Below, in pieces: positions 1 through 5,546 of a stretch of 5,966 bases of DNA (its first letter is position 1; the number at the start of each line of letters is the position of its first letter). This DNA is from an uncultured Selenomonadaceae bacterium (GTDB lineage: Bacteria; Bacillota; Negativicutes; Selenomonadales; Selenomonadaceae), in NCBI GenBank assembly GCA_905236595.1, contig CAJORE010000029.1, forward strand, positions 1 through 5,966, read 5' to 3'. The notes under the pieces are model-generated. The model was given only the letters and a program-made list of their open reading frames with translations. It did no database searches and was not told where the DNA came from. The translations under genes were made by a program, and so were the position numbers.

Positions 1-495
1 GAGGTGCTGACAAAAGCCGCGCAAGATGATGCGGTGCAATGGTTGCTGGTCACCGGCAAGAACGAATTTGCCGACACAACCGAGCGCTTGGCCAACAACG
101 GGGTGAAATTAGCCGAGCTGAAGCATATTAAAGTCATGCCCTATTTGTACAATATGCCGCAAGCCATGGCAATGGCGGATTTGGCGGTATTTCGCGCCGG
201 AGCGACGGGGCTTGCCGAGCTGACGGCGCGGGGGATTCCCGCCGTGTTGGTACCCTATCCTTATGCGGCGGAAAATCATCAGGAGTTTAATGCGCGTGAA
301 TTGGAAACAGCGGGAGCGGCAAAAGTTATTTTGAACAATAATCTTACGGGCAAACTTTTGGCGCAAACCATTGCCGATCTTTTGCGTGATGATGAGGCGC
401 TCAAAAAAATGAGCGACAACAGCCGCAATATGGGACGCCCCGACGCCGCCGACACCATAGCGGAACTGGCGCTGGGCTTGGCAAAAAGGCAGTAG
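1..495 (+). CDS. murG: MurG, C-terminal part (5' end outside window)
   Basis: This is the C-terminal domain of the peripheral membrane glycosyltransferase that transfers GlcNAc from UDP-GlcNAc to lipid I, making lipid II for peptidoglycan. The frame is open from base 1, so the GTG at position 4 is probably an internal Val codon and not a start. About 164 of the usual 350-370 residues are present. Visible signatures are VMPYLYNMPQAMAMADL, followed by RAGATGLAEL (from base 193; the Glu at 217-219 matches the family's ribose-contacting Glu), then PYPYAAENHQEFNA, the UDP-GlcNAc binding loop, and an AGAA segment. The frame ends at TAG 493-495. In many Bacillota murC or murB follows murG; here a FliB-type gene follows after about 100 bases, so the cell-wall cluster seems to end or be interrupted. 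The family assignment is secure; the location of the rest of the gene upstream is inferred. Confidence 0.96.
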   Translation, partial: EVLTKAAQDDAVQWLLVTGKNEFADTTERLANNGVKLAELKHIKVMPYLYNMPQAMAMADLAVFRAGATGLAELTARGIPAVLVPYPYAAENHQEFNARELETAGAAKVILNNNLTGKLLAQTIADLLRDDEALKKMSDNSRNMGRPDAADTIAELALGLAKRQ

Positions 496-523
496 CCGAC
501 GAAGGGAACTGAAGCAGTATAAT
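496..523 (+). promoter_or_regulatory. Possible promoter upstream of the fliB-like gene
   Basis: A perfect TATAAT stands at 518-523. The best -35 candidate at the right distance is CCGACG (496-501, spacer 16), which matches TTGACA only in its central GAC, and there is no TG extension. Transcription would start near 530 and leave an untranslated leader of about 65 nt before the gene at 595. The -10 is convincing and the -35 is weak, so this may need an activator or be fortuitous. Confidence 0.4.
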
Positions 524-552
524 GCAAAAAAATGTCGGTATACCCGGACTAA

Positions 553-565
553 GCTGTAATACAGC
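553..565. repeat. 13-bp palindrome in the murG-fliB gap
   Basis: GCTGTA (553-558), a single A, then TACAGC (560-565) form a perfect dyad downstream of the TATAAT box and 30 bases before the preferred fliB start. The size and symmetry would suit a dimeric regulator's operator. It could equally be a small RNA stem, though a 1-nt loop means that not all pairs could form. No regulator is identified. Confidence 0.35.
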
Positions 566-594
566 CGACGGAGCTTTTTGGGAGAATGGGGCGA

Positions 595-1737
595 ATGAAC
601 AAATGTTTGCGGCCAAAACAGATTGACGGTTTTTGTTGCGACTGGACGCGGTGCGGTAGCAGTTGTTGCAGGGAGTGGCGTATATCCGTTGACGATGTGA
701 CGCTTGGCAAATGGCTTAACCTGCCGGAGTCGGAGAGCAAGGCAAATATTTTGGCGGGGGTGGCAGTCGATGGGAAGCGTAACAAGACGAAGATTCGCGA
801 GGACGGCAAGTGTTATTATTTGCGTGAGGACGGTTTGTGCCTTTTGCAACATGATTACGGCGCGGAGTTTTTGGCGGACGTGTGTCATGAGTATCCCCGG
901 GTGACTTATCGGTTAAGCGATGATTTTGTCGAGCAATCCTTGACGCTTACTTGCCCCGTGGCGGTGGAGCTTGTTTTGCGGCACAAAGAGCCGCTGGAGT
1001 TTGTCGAAGGCGAAATGTGCGTCGGGCGCGAAAATTTTGTCGTTGATATGCGCGGCAAAGGTTTGCCGACGCCAAAAGAAACGGTGGACGTGCAAGGGGT
1101 CGGCGTCGCTGTTTTGCAGGATCGACGCTTTACGCTTGATACGCGGCTTTTTTTGCTTAGTGTTCTGTACGAAGAAATGGACAAGGCGTTGGTCAATGCG
1201 CCGTTGAGCGAGGTTTTGACGGAACGGCGCATAGCGTCGTTGACAGAGCGAGCCATGGCGCTTGCGGCGCAAAATATTTTTGCCTCGCGGCGCTATATTG
1301 CATATATGACGCGATTGTTTGCCGCTGTTTATGATTCGGTTTGCGACGACAACAGGTTGCGTTCCATGAACTATTTGTACGACGCTTGCCATAGGGCTTT
1401 TTTTGATGATGTGTTGACGGATAAGCGCCATATAGCGGAAAATTTCGCCGTGAACAAATTTTTTATGACGCTTTGCCCCTATACCAATGATGGCAACCTG
1501 TCCTTTAATTGTCGGACGTTTATCTTGGGCGTGAAGCTTACGGAATTTGCGTTGTTTGTTACCGCCGCTAAAGACGGCGGGCGCATGACGGAACAAGATA
1601 TGCTCAAAATTATCGCTTATGTCGGCGAACGGCTTGATCATAATAAGGATACGGCGCGGACGATTCGCCGTTTCGCTGCCGAGAGCAACGAAAACGACGC
1701 CGATTTCCGCGCCACACTCTTGAATCCGGATATTTGA
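595..1737 (+). CDS. fliB: FliB-family protein (flagellin lysine-N-methylase-like)
   Basis: A protein of about 380 residues resembling FliB, which in Salmonella is needed to methylate lysines of flagellin. The family hallmark is a cysteine cluster, and it is complete here: CGSSCCREW (Cys20, 24, 25), CYYLREDGLC (Cys73, 82), CHEYPR (Cys97) and LTCPVA (Cys120), probably ligands of a metal or Fe-S centre. The remaining C-terminal part of about 260 residues is mostly helical-looking with no motif I recognise. I chose ATG 595 because GGGAG (580-584) lies 10 bases upstream; the in-frame ATG at 586 directly abuts that site and would leave no spacing. No flagellin or other flagellar gene is present, so the substrate could be another protein. 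There is no signal peptide or membrane segment. The family call is good; the function in this host is inferred by homology only. Confidence 0.8.
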   Translation: MNKCLRPKQIDGFCCDWTRCGSSCCREWRISVDDVTLGKWLNLPESESKANILAGVAVDGKRNKTKIREDGKCYYLREDGLCLLQHDYGAEFLADVCHEYPRVTYRLSDDFVEQSLTLTCPVAVELVLRHKEPLEFVEGEMCVGRENFVVDMRGKGLPTPKETVDVQGVGVAVLQDRRFTLDTRLFLLSVLYEEMDKALVNAPLSEVLTERRIASLTERAMALAAQNIFASRRYIAYMTRLFAAVYDSVCDDNRLRSMNYLYDACHRAFFDDVLTDKRHIAENFAVNKFFMTLCPYTNDGNLSFNCRTFILGVKLTEFALFVTAAKDGGRMTEQDMLKIIAYVGERLDHNKDTARTIRRFAAESNENDADFRATLLNPDI

Positions 1738-1764
1738 CCTTTTGACTTTTGCGCCTGTTGCAAA

Positions 1765-1805
1765 ATCCTTATATTTATTGCAGTATGAAGCATAAATATA
1801 AGGAT
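1765..1805. repeat. Perfect 14-bp AT-rich inverted repeat
   Basis: ATCCTTATATTTAT (1765-1778) is the exact reverse complement of ATAAATATAAGGAT (1792-1805), separated by 13 bases. The right arm also overlaps a short direct repeat, ATAAATAT at 1792-1799 and 1804-1811. It lies 28 bases after the fliB stop. No T-run follows, so it is not a typical + strand terminator; an operator or an mRNA-end stem is possible. The promoter of the next gene should lie in this gap, but I see only weak boxes (for example TGG-TATTGT at 1818-1826). Confidence 0.6.
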
Positions 1806-1942
1806 AAATATTTAATGTGGTATTGTAATGCAGTAAAAATCGTGGCAAAAAAATGCTTCGATTAAGGAATTAGCCGGTGGATTACGGGAGCCGGATAAAC
1901 GCAAATGCAGATGAGGCGCGGTATTGTGCAAATGTTGGCGCG

Positions 1943-1949
1943 AAAGGAG
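1943..1949 (+). promoter_or_regulatory. Ribosome binding site deciding the ATPase start
   Basis: AAAGGAG with 5 bases to ATG 1955 is a near-ideal Shine-Dalgarno and favours that start. A competing site, AAGGAA at 1864-1869, lies 7 bases before the in-frame GTG at 1877, which would add 26 residues without similarity to the family. Confidence 0.65.
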
Positions 1950-1954
1950 CGGAC

Positions 1955-3127
1955 ATGGGGGACAGTTTACCGTACTACCGCAGAAAGCTTGTCGATTTAA
2001 TTGACAAGCACGTGATCAAGATTCTTGTCGGTATGCACGGCAGCGGCAAAAGCACCGTGTTTGCGGAACTTACCGACGACCTTATCGAACACGGGATTGC
2101 CGAAGAGCACATTTTTTTTGTGGATTTTGCCGCCGTGCATTACGGCGAGACATTGGCGTATGACGCAATGCGCGACTTTTTGACCGCAACGTTGGCCAAC
2201 GGCGAAAAAGCGGCGGTGTTTTTGGACGGGTTGCCCGATATTGCCGCTTTTGACGGTATAATCGGGTCGCTTTACATAAATCGGCGCTTAAATATTTTCG
2301 TTTCCGTCGCCAATCGCCCGATTGCCGCCGCCTTGACGGCGTCATTGCCAAGCGGGGCAACAACGACAATGGAAGTTGTTCCGGTCTGCGGCGGGGAGGA
2401 GCCTTTCGGTTCGGCTTTGCCGTACGCCGAAGGCCGACCGTTTGACAAGCGGTGCGGTGAATATATGGCGGGACTTATGGCGCGCACGGTGCTTGAAGAA
2501 ATTGTCGGGCGCCGTCAGTTTCGCGATACGGAGCTTTTGCGGACGTTGTTTTGCGAGATCTTAAAGGCGCTGAACGAGGATCTTTCCGCGCCGAAACTTG
2601 CCGCCAAACTTACCGCCAAAACGGCGGGACGCAAAATAAGCGTCCACACCGTCACCGACTATTTGGCGGCGTTTTATGAGGCACTTATTGTTTATCCCGT
2701 GCCGCGGTTTGACGTCGAAAGCGGGGCGGTGCTGCGATCGGCGGTTCGCTACTACGTCACCGATCCCGGCGGATTTTGCACGTTTTTTTTGGGGCAGACG
2801 GCGCTTGACAAAATGCGCACGGCGCTATGGCATAACGCTGTGTTTCTTGCGTTGTTGCGACAGGGTGGCACGGTGTACGTCGGCAAAAGCGGCGCGAAAA
2901 TTGTGGACTTCGTGCATATAACGGCGGACAATACTCCGACGTATTGGCAAATCGCCCCGGACGAAGCCGCGAAAAAAGCAAAATTGCGGGTTCTGGCGGG
3001 TATAGCCGATCAATATCCCAAGCGGGTGCTGACGCTTTTTGACACGCCCGACGAGAATGTCAAGGGCATTGTTGTTATGAACGCGAGCAGGGCGGTATGC
3101 GGGAATTTTGATGTGCGGGACTTTTGA
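1955..3127 (+). CDS. Divergent AAA_14/DUF4143-type ATPase
   Basis: A 390-residue protein with the layout of the common bacterial AAA_14 plus DUF4143 family, whose cellular role is mostly unknown. It starts with the family-like YYRRKLVDLIDK. Walker A is GMHGSGKST (26-34), with Lys32 intact. Walker B is AAVFLDG (86-92), where Gly92 replaces the usual Glu of LDEIQ. The sensor-like strand NIFVSVANRP follows (113-122). The usual SGR motif reads SGA (133-135). A winged-helix-like part, SVHTVTDYLAAFYEAL (229-244), leads into the DUF4143 region with YYVTDPG and VYVGKSGAKIVDFV (307-320), where His293 stands in place of a conserved Glu. The region after the sensor appears shortened. It probably binds nucleotide but may hydrolyse poorly. 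GTG 1877 is the alternative start. It seems monocistronic, between fliB and the pyr promoter, with no partner gene in view. Confidence 0.85.
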   Translation: MGDSLPYYRRKLVDLIDKHVIKILVGMHGSGKSTVFAELTDDLIEHGIAEEHIFFVDFAAVHYGETLAYDAMRDFLTATLANGEKAAVFLDGLPDIAAFDGIIGSLYINRRLNIFVSVANRPIAAALTASLPSGATTTMEVVPVCGGEEPFGSALPYAEGRPFDKRCGEYMAGLMARTVLEEIVGRRQFRDTELLRTLFCEILKALNEDLSAPKLAAKLTAKTAGRKISVHTVTDYLAAFYEALIVYPVPRFDVESGAVLRSAVRYYVTDPGGFCTFFLGQTALDKMRTALWHNAVFLALLRQGGTVYVGKSGAKIVDFVHITADNTPTYWQIAPDEAAKKAKLRVLAGIADQYPKRVLTLFDTPDENVKGIVVMNASRAVCGNFDVRDF

Positions 3128-3134
3128 TGTGGGG
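3103..3134. repeat. 16-bp tandem duplication across the ATPase stop
   Basis: GAATTTTGATGTGCGG (3103-3118) is followed directly by GACTTTTGATGTGGGG (3119-3134), 14 of 16 bases identical. The stop TGA (3125-3127) lies in the second copy. Because 16 is not a multiple of 3, the second copy is read in another phase and supplies the present C-terminus and stop. Confidence 0.7.
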
Positions 3135-3157
3135 TAAGTTTGCGGTTGGCGCTTTCG

Positions 3158-3187
3158 TTGACACATATGCGTTTTTTGTGCTAATAT
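3158..3187 (+). promoter_or_regulatory. Strong sigma-A/70-type promoter of the pyr operon
   Basis: TTGACA (3158-3163, perfect -35) and TAATAT (3182-3187, 5 of 6 in the -10) are separated by 18 bases. Transcription should begin at about 3193-3195 and give a leader of roughly 110 nt before pyrB. The promoter lies about 30 bases after the ATPase stop, so the pyr genes form their own unit. Confidence 0.85.
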
Positions 3188-3237
3188 GGGGCGAGAAAGT
3201 TATTCCCCTTCGGCACGAACGGCAAGACCCGAGGGAT

Positions 3238-3270
3238 ATGCTCACTTGCGCCTTCTTCGTGCGGCGGTGA
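3238..3270 (+). CDS. Possible 10-codon leader peptide overlapping the terminator
   Basis: ATG (3238) opens a frame reading MLTCAFFVRR and stops at TGA (3268-3270), inside the right arm of the pyr terminator. A ribosome on it would cover the whole hairpin. The candidate Shine-Dalgarno GAGGG (3231-3235) is only 2 bases from the ATG, which is short, and it is also paired in the upstream stem. Leader-peptide-coupled attenuation is known for E. coli pyrBI, but that leader is longer and differently built. An ORF this short can arise by chance, so this is a candidate only. Confidence 0.3.
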   Translation: MLTCAFFVRR

Positions 3271-3279
3271 GCTTTTTTT
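3240..3279 (+). terminator. Intrinsic terminator in the pyr leader (attenuator)
   Basis: GCTCAC (3240-3245) pairs with GTGAGC (3267-3272). After a 3-nt bulge, CGCC (3249-3252) pairs with GGCG (3263-3266), leaving a 10-nt loop. Seven Ts (3273-3279) follow directly. It lies after a strong promoter and 26 bases before pyrB, so it fits conditional termination better than the end of an upstream transcript. Confidence 0.82.
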
Positions 3280-3294
3280 GTGCAAAGTTTAGGC

Positions 3295-3299
3295 AGGTG
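3295..3299 (+). promoter_or_regulatory. Ribosome binding site deciding the pyrB TTG start
   Basis: AGGTG, within GGCAGGTG, lies 6 bases before TTG 3306. It is the only well-spaced Shine-Dalgarno between the terminator and the conserved start of PyrB. The in-frame GTG at 3297 overlaps it and lacks its own site. Confidence 0.6.
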
Positions 3300-3305
3300 T
3301 TTTGT

Positions 3306-4244
3306 TTGGCAGCTACCGATGTTGATTTTTTGGGAAAAAACGTGACCAAGCTGGCGGATTTTTCGGCCGCCGAAATCGAAAAGGTTCTCGATACGGCTCT
3401 TGATATGCGGCGGATCGTTGCCGACGGCGTGAAGAAAAAGCCGCTTTTGACGGGCAAAAGCATTGTTACGCTTTTTTTTGAGCCGAGCACCAGAACGCGG
3501 ACTTCCTTTGAGCTGGCGGGTAAATACTTGGGCGCGGATGTGGTGAACATTACCGCATCATCATCGAGCATTGTAAAGGGCGAAAGCCTGCGCGATACGC
3601 TCTACACCGTGGAGGCGATGGGGGTCGATGCCGTGGTTATGCGCCACAAAGCCGAAGGCGCGGCGGATTATGCGGCAAAAGTCGCCAAACCCGTCATATT
3701 GAACGCCGGTGACGGCGCCCATGCCCATCCGTCGCAAGGGTTGCTCAATTTGTTTACGATAAGGCAACACAAGGGACGTTTGGCGGGATTGAAAGTCGCC
3801 ATTTTGGGCGATGTGCTAAACAGTCGCGTTGCCCGAAGCGATATTGTCGGCATGACGAAGATGGGCATGGAAGTTCATATCACGGGTCCCAAGACGTTGT
3901 TGCCACGCTTTTTCGGCAAGACGCCCGTCATTGTTCATGACACTATTGAGGATGCGATACAAGAGGCCGATGTTATTGAAATATTACGCATACAGCTTGA
4001 GCGCATGAAGGGCGGTTTGTTTCCGTCAACGCGTGAATATGCGCGGATTTACGGACTTAATTCGGCGCGGCTTAAAGCGGCGAAACGGGATGTGTTGCTT
4101 TTGCACCCCGGGCCGATGAACAAGGGCTGGGAAATAGCCGAAGATGTGGCTTATTCCGAGCAATCGGCAATCCGCGAACAGGTCGCCAATGGGCTGGCGG
4201 TGCGTATGGCGCTTTATGCGTTGGTTTTGGGGGGCGTGGCATGA
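3306..4244 (+). CDS. pyrB: Aspartate carbamoyltransferase, catalytic chain
   Basis: This cytosolic enzyme catalyses the committed step of pyrimidine synthesis, carbamoyl phosphate plus aspartate to N-carbamoyl-aspartate. From TTG 3306 it has 312 residues, close to the usual 300-310. Signatures are FEPSTRTRTSFE (58-69, carbamoyl-phosphate loop), SSSSIVKGESLRDT (85-98, with the mobile Lys91), VVMRHKAEGA (Arg114, His115), LNAGDGAHAHPSQG (133-146, His142), LGDVLNSRVARSDI and LLHPGPMNKGWEI. The last two are of the Bacillus-like type, which works as a trimer without the regulatory chain PyrI; no pyrI is seen. The frame is open upstream to an ATG at 3186, but that codon overlaps the -10 box and precedes the transcription start, so the longer 352-residue reading is rejected. 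The TGA overlaps the pyrC ATG, indicating translational coupling. Leader attenuation probably controls expression. Confidence 0.96.
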   Translation: MAATDVDFLGKNVTKLADFSAAEIEKVLDTALDMRRIVADGVKKKPLLTGKSIVTLFFEPSTRTRTSFELAGKYLGADVVNITASSSSIVKGESLRDTLYTVEAMGVDAVVMRHKAEGAADYAAKVAKPVILNAGDGAHAHPSQGLLNLFTIRQHKGRLAGLKVAILGDVLNSRVARSDIVGMTKMGMEVHITGPKTLLPRFFGKTPVIVHDTIEDAIQEADVIEILRIQLERMKGGLFPSTREYARIYGLNSARLKAAKRDVLLLHPGPMNKGWEIAEDVAYSEQSAIREQVANGLAVRMALYALVLGGVA

Positions 4245-5536
4245 GCGAAAAAATCCTGATTAAAGGCGGTCGGGTAGTCGATCCGGCCGATAATATCGAC
4301 GACAACGCCGACGTGTTAATCGAAAACGGACGCATTGCCGCCGTGGGCAACGGTCTTGCGGCGCAAGACGCCGAAGTTATCGACGCGGCGGGCAAAATCG
4401 TCGTGCCGGGGCTTATTGATATGCACGTTCATTTGCGCGAACCCGGGCAAGAGGCGAAAGAGGATTTTGTGAGCGGCACGAGGGCGGCGGCGGCGGGCGG
4501 ATTCACCACCGTTGCCACCATGCCCAATACTTCGCCCGTGGTGGATAATGCGGCGTTGGTGCGTTCGTTGCAAGAGCGGGCGCAGACGGTCGGTGCGGTA
4601 CGGGTTGAGATTATCGGCGCGGTGACCAAGGGGCAGGCGGGGCAAGAACTGGCTGAAATGGGCGATATGGCGGCGGCGGGCGCGGTAGCGTTTTCCGATG
4701 ACGGCCATTTTGTCGATTCGGCGAAACTTATGCTGAATGCTTTTACCTACTTAAAGCCCTTTGACAAAATCATTATTAACCATGACGAAGAATCCACCTT
4801 GGTGGAAGGCGGCGCCATGAACGAAAGCGAGAACAGTTTCCGCTTGGGACTTAAAGGAAGGCCGTCCGTTGCCGAGGATATTGCCGTAATGCGCGATGTT
4901 CTGCTGGCCGAATACGCCGGGGCGAAGGTTCATGTAGCCCATATAAGCACGGCGGGAGCGGCGCAGATTGTGCGGGCGGCGAAACAGCGCGGCGTGCGGG
5001 TGACTTGCGAAGTTACGCCGCAACATTTGTTGCTCACCGATGATATGGTGGAGTTGACGGACACCGCGACGAAGATAAATCCGCCGCTTAGAAGCCGGAG
5101 CGATACGGCGGCCTTGCAGGAGGCATTGCAAGACGGCACCATTGACATGATTGTCACCGATCATTCACCCCACGCCGCCGAGGAAAAGGATCGGGAGTAC
5201 GGCTACGCTCCCAGCGGCTTTCCCGGGCTTGAGACTTCCTTGGCCGTAATGCTGACCGCTTTTTGGCATACGGGCAAGTTGACGTTGCCGCAACTTATCG
5301 CCAAAATGACGAGCGAACCGGCGCGTATTTTTGGTTTGCCGGGCGGCAGTCTCGGCGTTGGCAAGGCGGCTGATGTTACGGTAATTGATCCTGATTATCG
5401 TTGGGTTGTTGATCCGACGGCGTTTTATACCAAGTGCCGCATCAGCCCCTTTAAGGGCAGGGAAATGCGCGGCAAGGCGGTGCTGACCATGGTCGGCGGC
5501 AAGACGGTAATGAGGAGCGGCAAAGTTCTTGTTTAA
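4241..5536 (+). CDS. pyrC: Dihydroorotase, class I
   Basis: This zinc amidohydrolase reversibly closes N-carbamoyl-aspartate to dihydroorotate, the third step of UMP synthesis. It has 431 residues, normal for the long class I form. Motifs in order are DMHVHLREPG (60-69; metal ligands His62 and His64, substrate Arg66), TMPNTSP (93-99; Asn96), FSDDG (151-155; Asp153 as the metal bridge in place of a carboxylated Lys), NHDEE (180-184; His181), HVAHIS (231-236), INPPLR (279-284) and TDHSPH (306-311; catalytic Asp307). All expected active-site residues are present. The start ATG overlaps the pyrB stop (ATGA), with GGGGGG (4229-4234) 6 bases upstream as a binding site. Class I enzymes often pair with PyrB in a complex, which fits the gene order; here that is inference. 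Confidence 0.97.
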   Translation: MSEKILIKGGRVVDPADNIDDNADVLIENGRIAAVGNGLAAQDAEVIDAAGKIVVPGLIDMHVHLREPGQEAKEDFVSGTRAAAAGGFTTVATMPNTSPVVDNAALVRSLQERAQTVGAVRVEIIGAVTKGQAGQELAEMGDMAAAGAVAFSDDGHFVDSAKLMLNAFTYLKPFDKIIINHDEESTLVEGGAMNESENSFRLGLKGRPSVAEDIAVMRDVLLAEYAGAKVHVAHISTAGAAQIVRAAKQRGVRVTCEVTPQHLLLTDDMVELTDTATKINPPLRSRSDTAALQEALQDGTIDMIVTDHSPHAAEEKDREYGYAPSGFPGLETSLAVMLTAFWHTGKLTLPQLIAKMTSEPARIFGLPGGSLGVGKAADVTVIDPDYRWVVDPTAFYTKCRISPFKGREMRGKAVLTMVGGKTVMRSGKVLV

Positions 5537-5540
5537 GGAG
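5535..5540 (+). promoter_or_regulatory. Ribosome binding site for carA, overlapping the pyrC stop
   Basis: AAGGAG shares its first two bases with the pyrC TAA (5534-5536) and lies 6 bases before TTG 5547. It identifies the TTG as the carA start. Confidence 0.8.
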
Positions 5541-5546
5541 AAAAAT

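Larger units (their letters stand above)
3194..3305 (+). promoter_or_regulatory. Attenuator-type leader of the pyr operon
   Basis: This is the untranslated leader between the promoter and pyrB. It can form three structures. (1) An upstream stem has CCCTTCGG (3206-3213, one T bulged) pairing with CCGAGGG (3229-3235). (2) A possible antiterminator has GGCAAG (3221-3226) pairing with CTTGC(G)C (3245-3251). (3) The terminator is at 3240-3279. Structures 2 and 3 both use 3245-3251 and exclude each other. A PyrR-type site (ARUCCNGNGAGGYU) is not clearly present; GACCCGAGGGAT (3226-3237) is only a loose resemblance. Attenuation as such is well supported by the terminator; the effector is unknown. 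Confidence 0.6.

Noticed and set aside
565..579. Terminator for murG ending in the TTTTT at 575-579
   Set aside because: The only stem nearby (534-538 with 565-569) is short, encloses a large loop and ends 5 bases before the T-run, so it does not have intrinsic terminator geometry.
109..888. Minus-strand open frame of 259 codons across murG and the start of fliB
   Set aside because: It crosses two well-supported + strand genes and their gap, and its translation is low-complexity basic sequence without motifs.
913..1848. Long minus-strand open frame (311 codons) antisense to the fliB-like gene
   Set aside because: It mirrors the fliB frame, has no recognisable domain and is rich in Arg, Lys, His and Gln as expected from a shadow. 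The + strand reading carries the conserved cysteine cluster.
1877..1954. N-terminal extension of the ATPase from GTG 1877
   Set aside because: It has a usable AAGGAA site, but the extra 26 residues do not look like the family and the AAAGGAG before ATG 1955 is stronger. It is kept as the alternative start.
3226..3239. PyrR-binding loop in the pyr leader
   Set aside because: GACCCGAGGGAT only loosely resembles ARUCCNGNGAGGYU. It lacks one position and the hexaloop context, so I list it only as an alternative and not as a feature.
4316..5164. Minus-strand open frames within pyrC
   Set aside because: They are shadows of a gene with all active-site motifs in the + frame, and their translations are His/Arg-rich without any domain.
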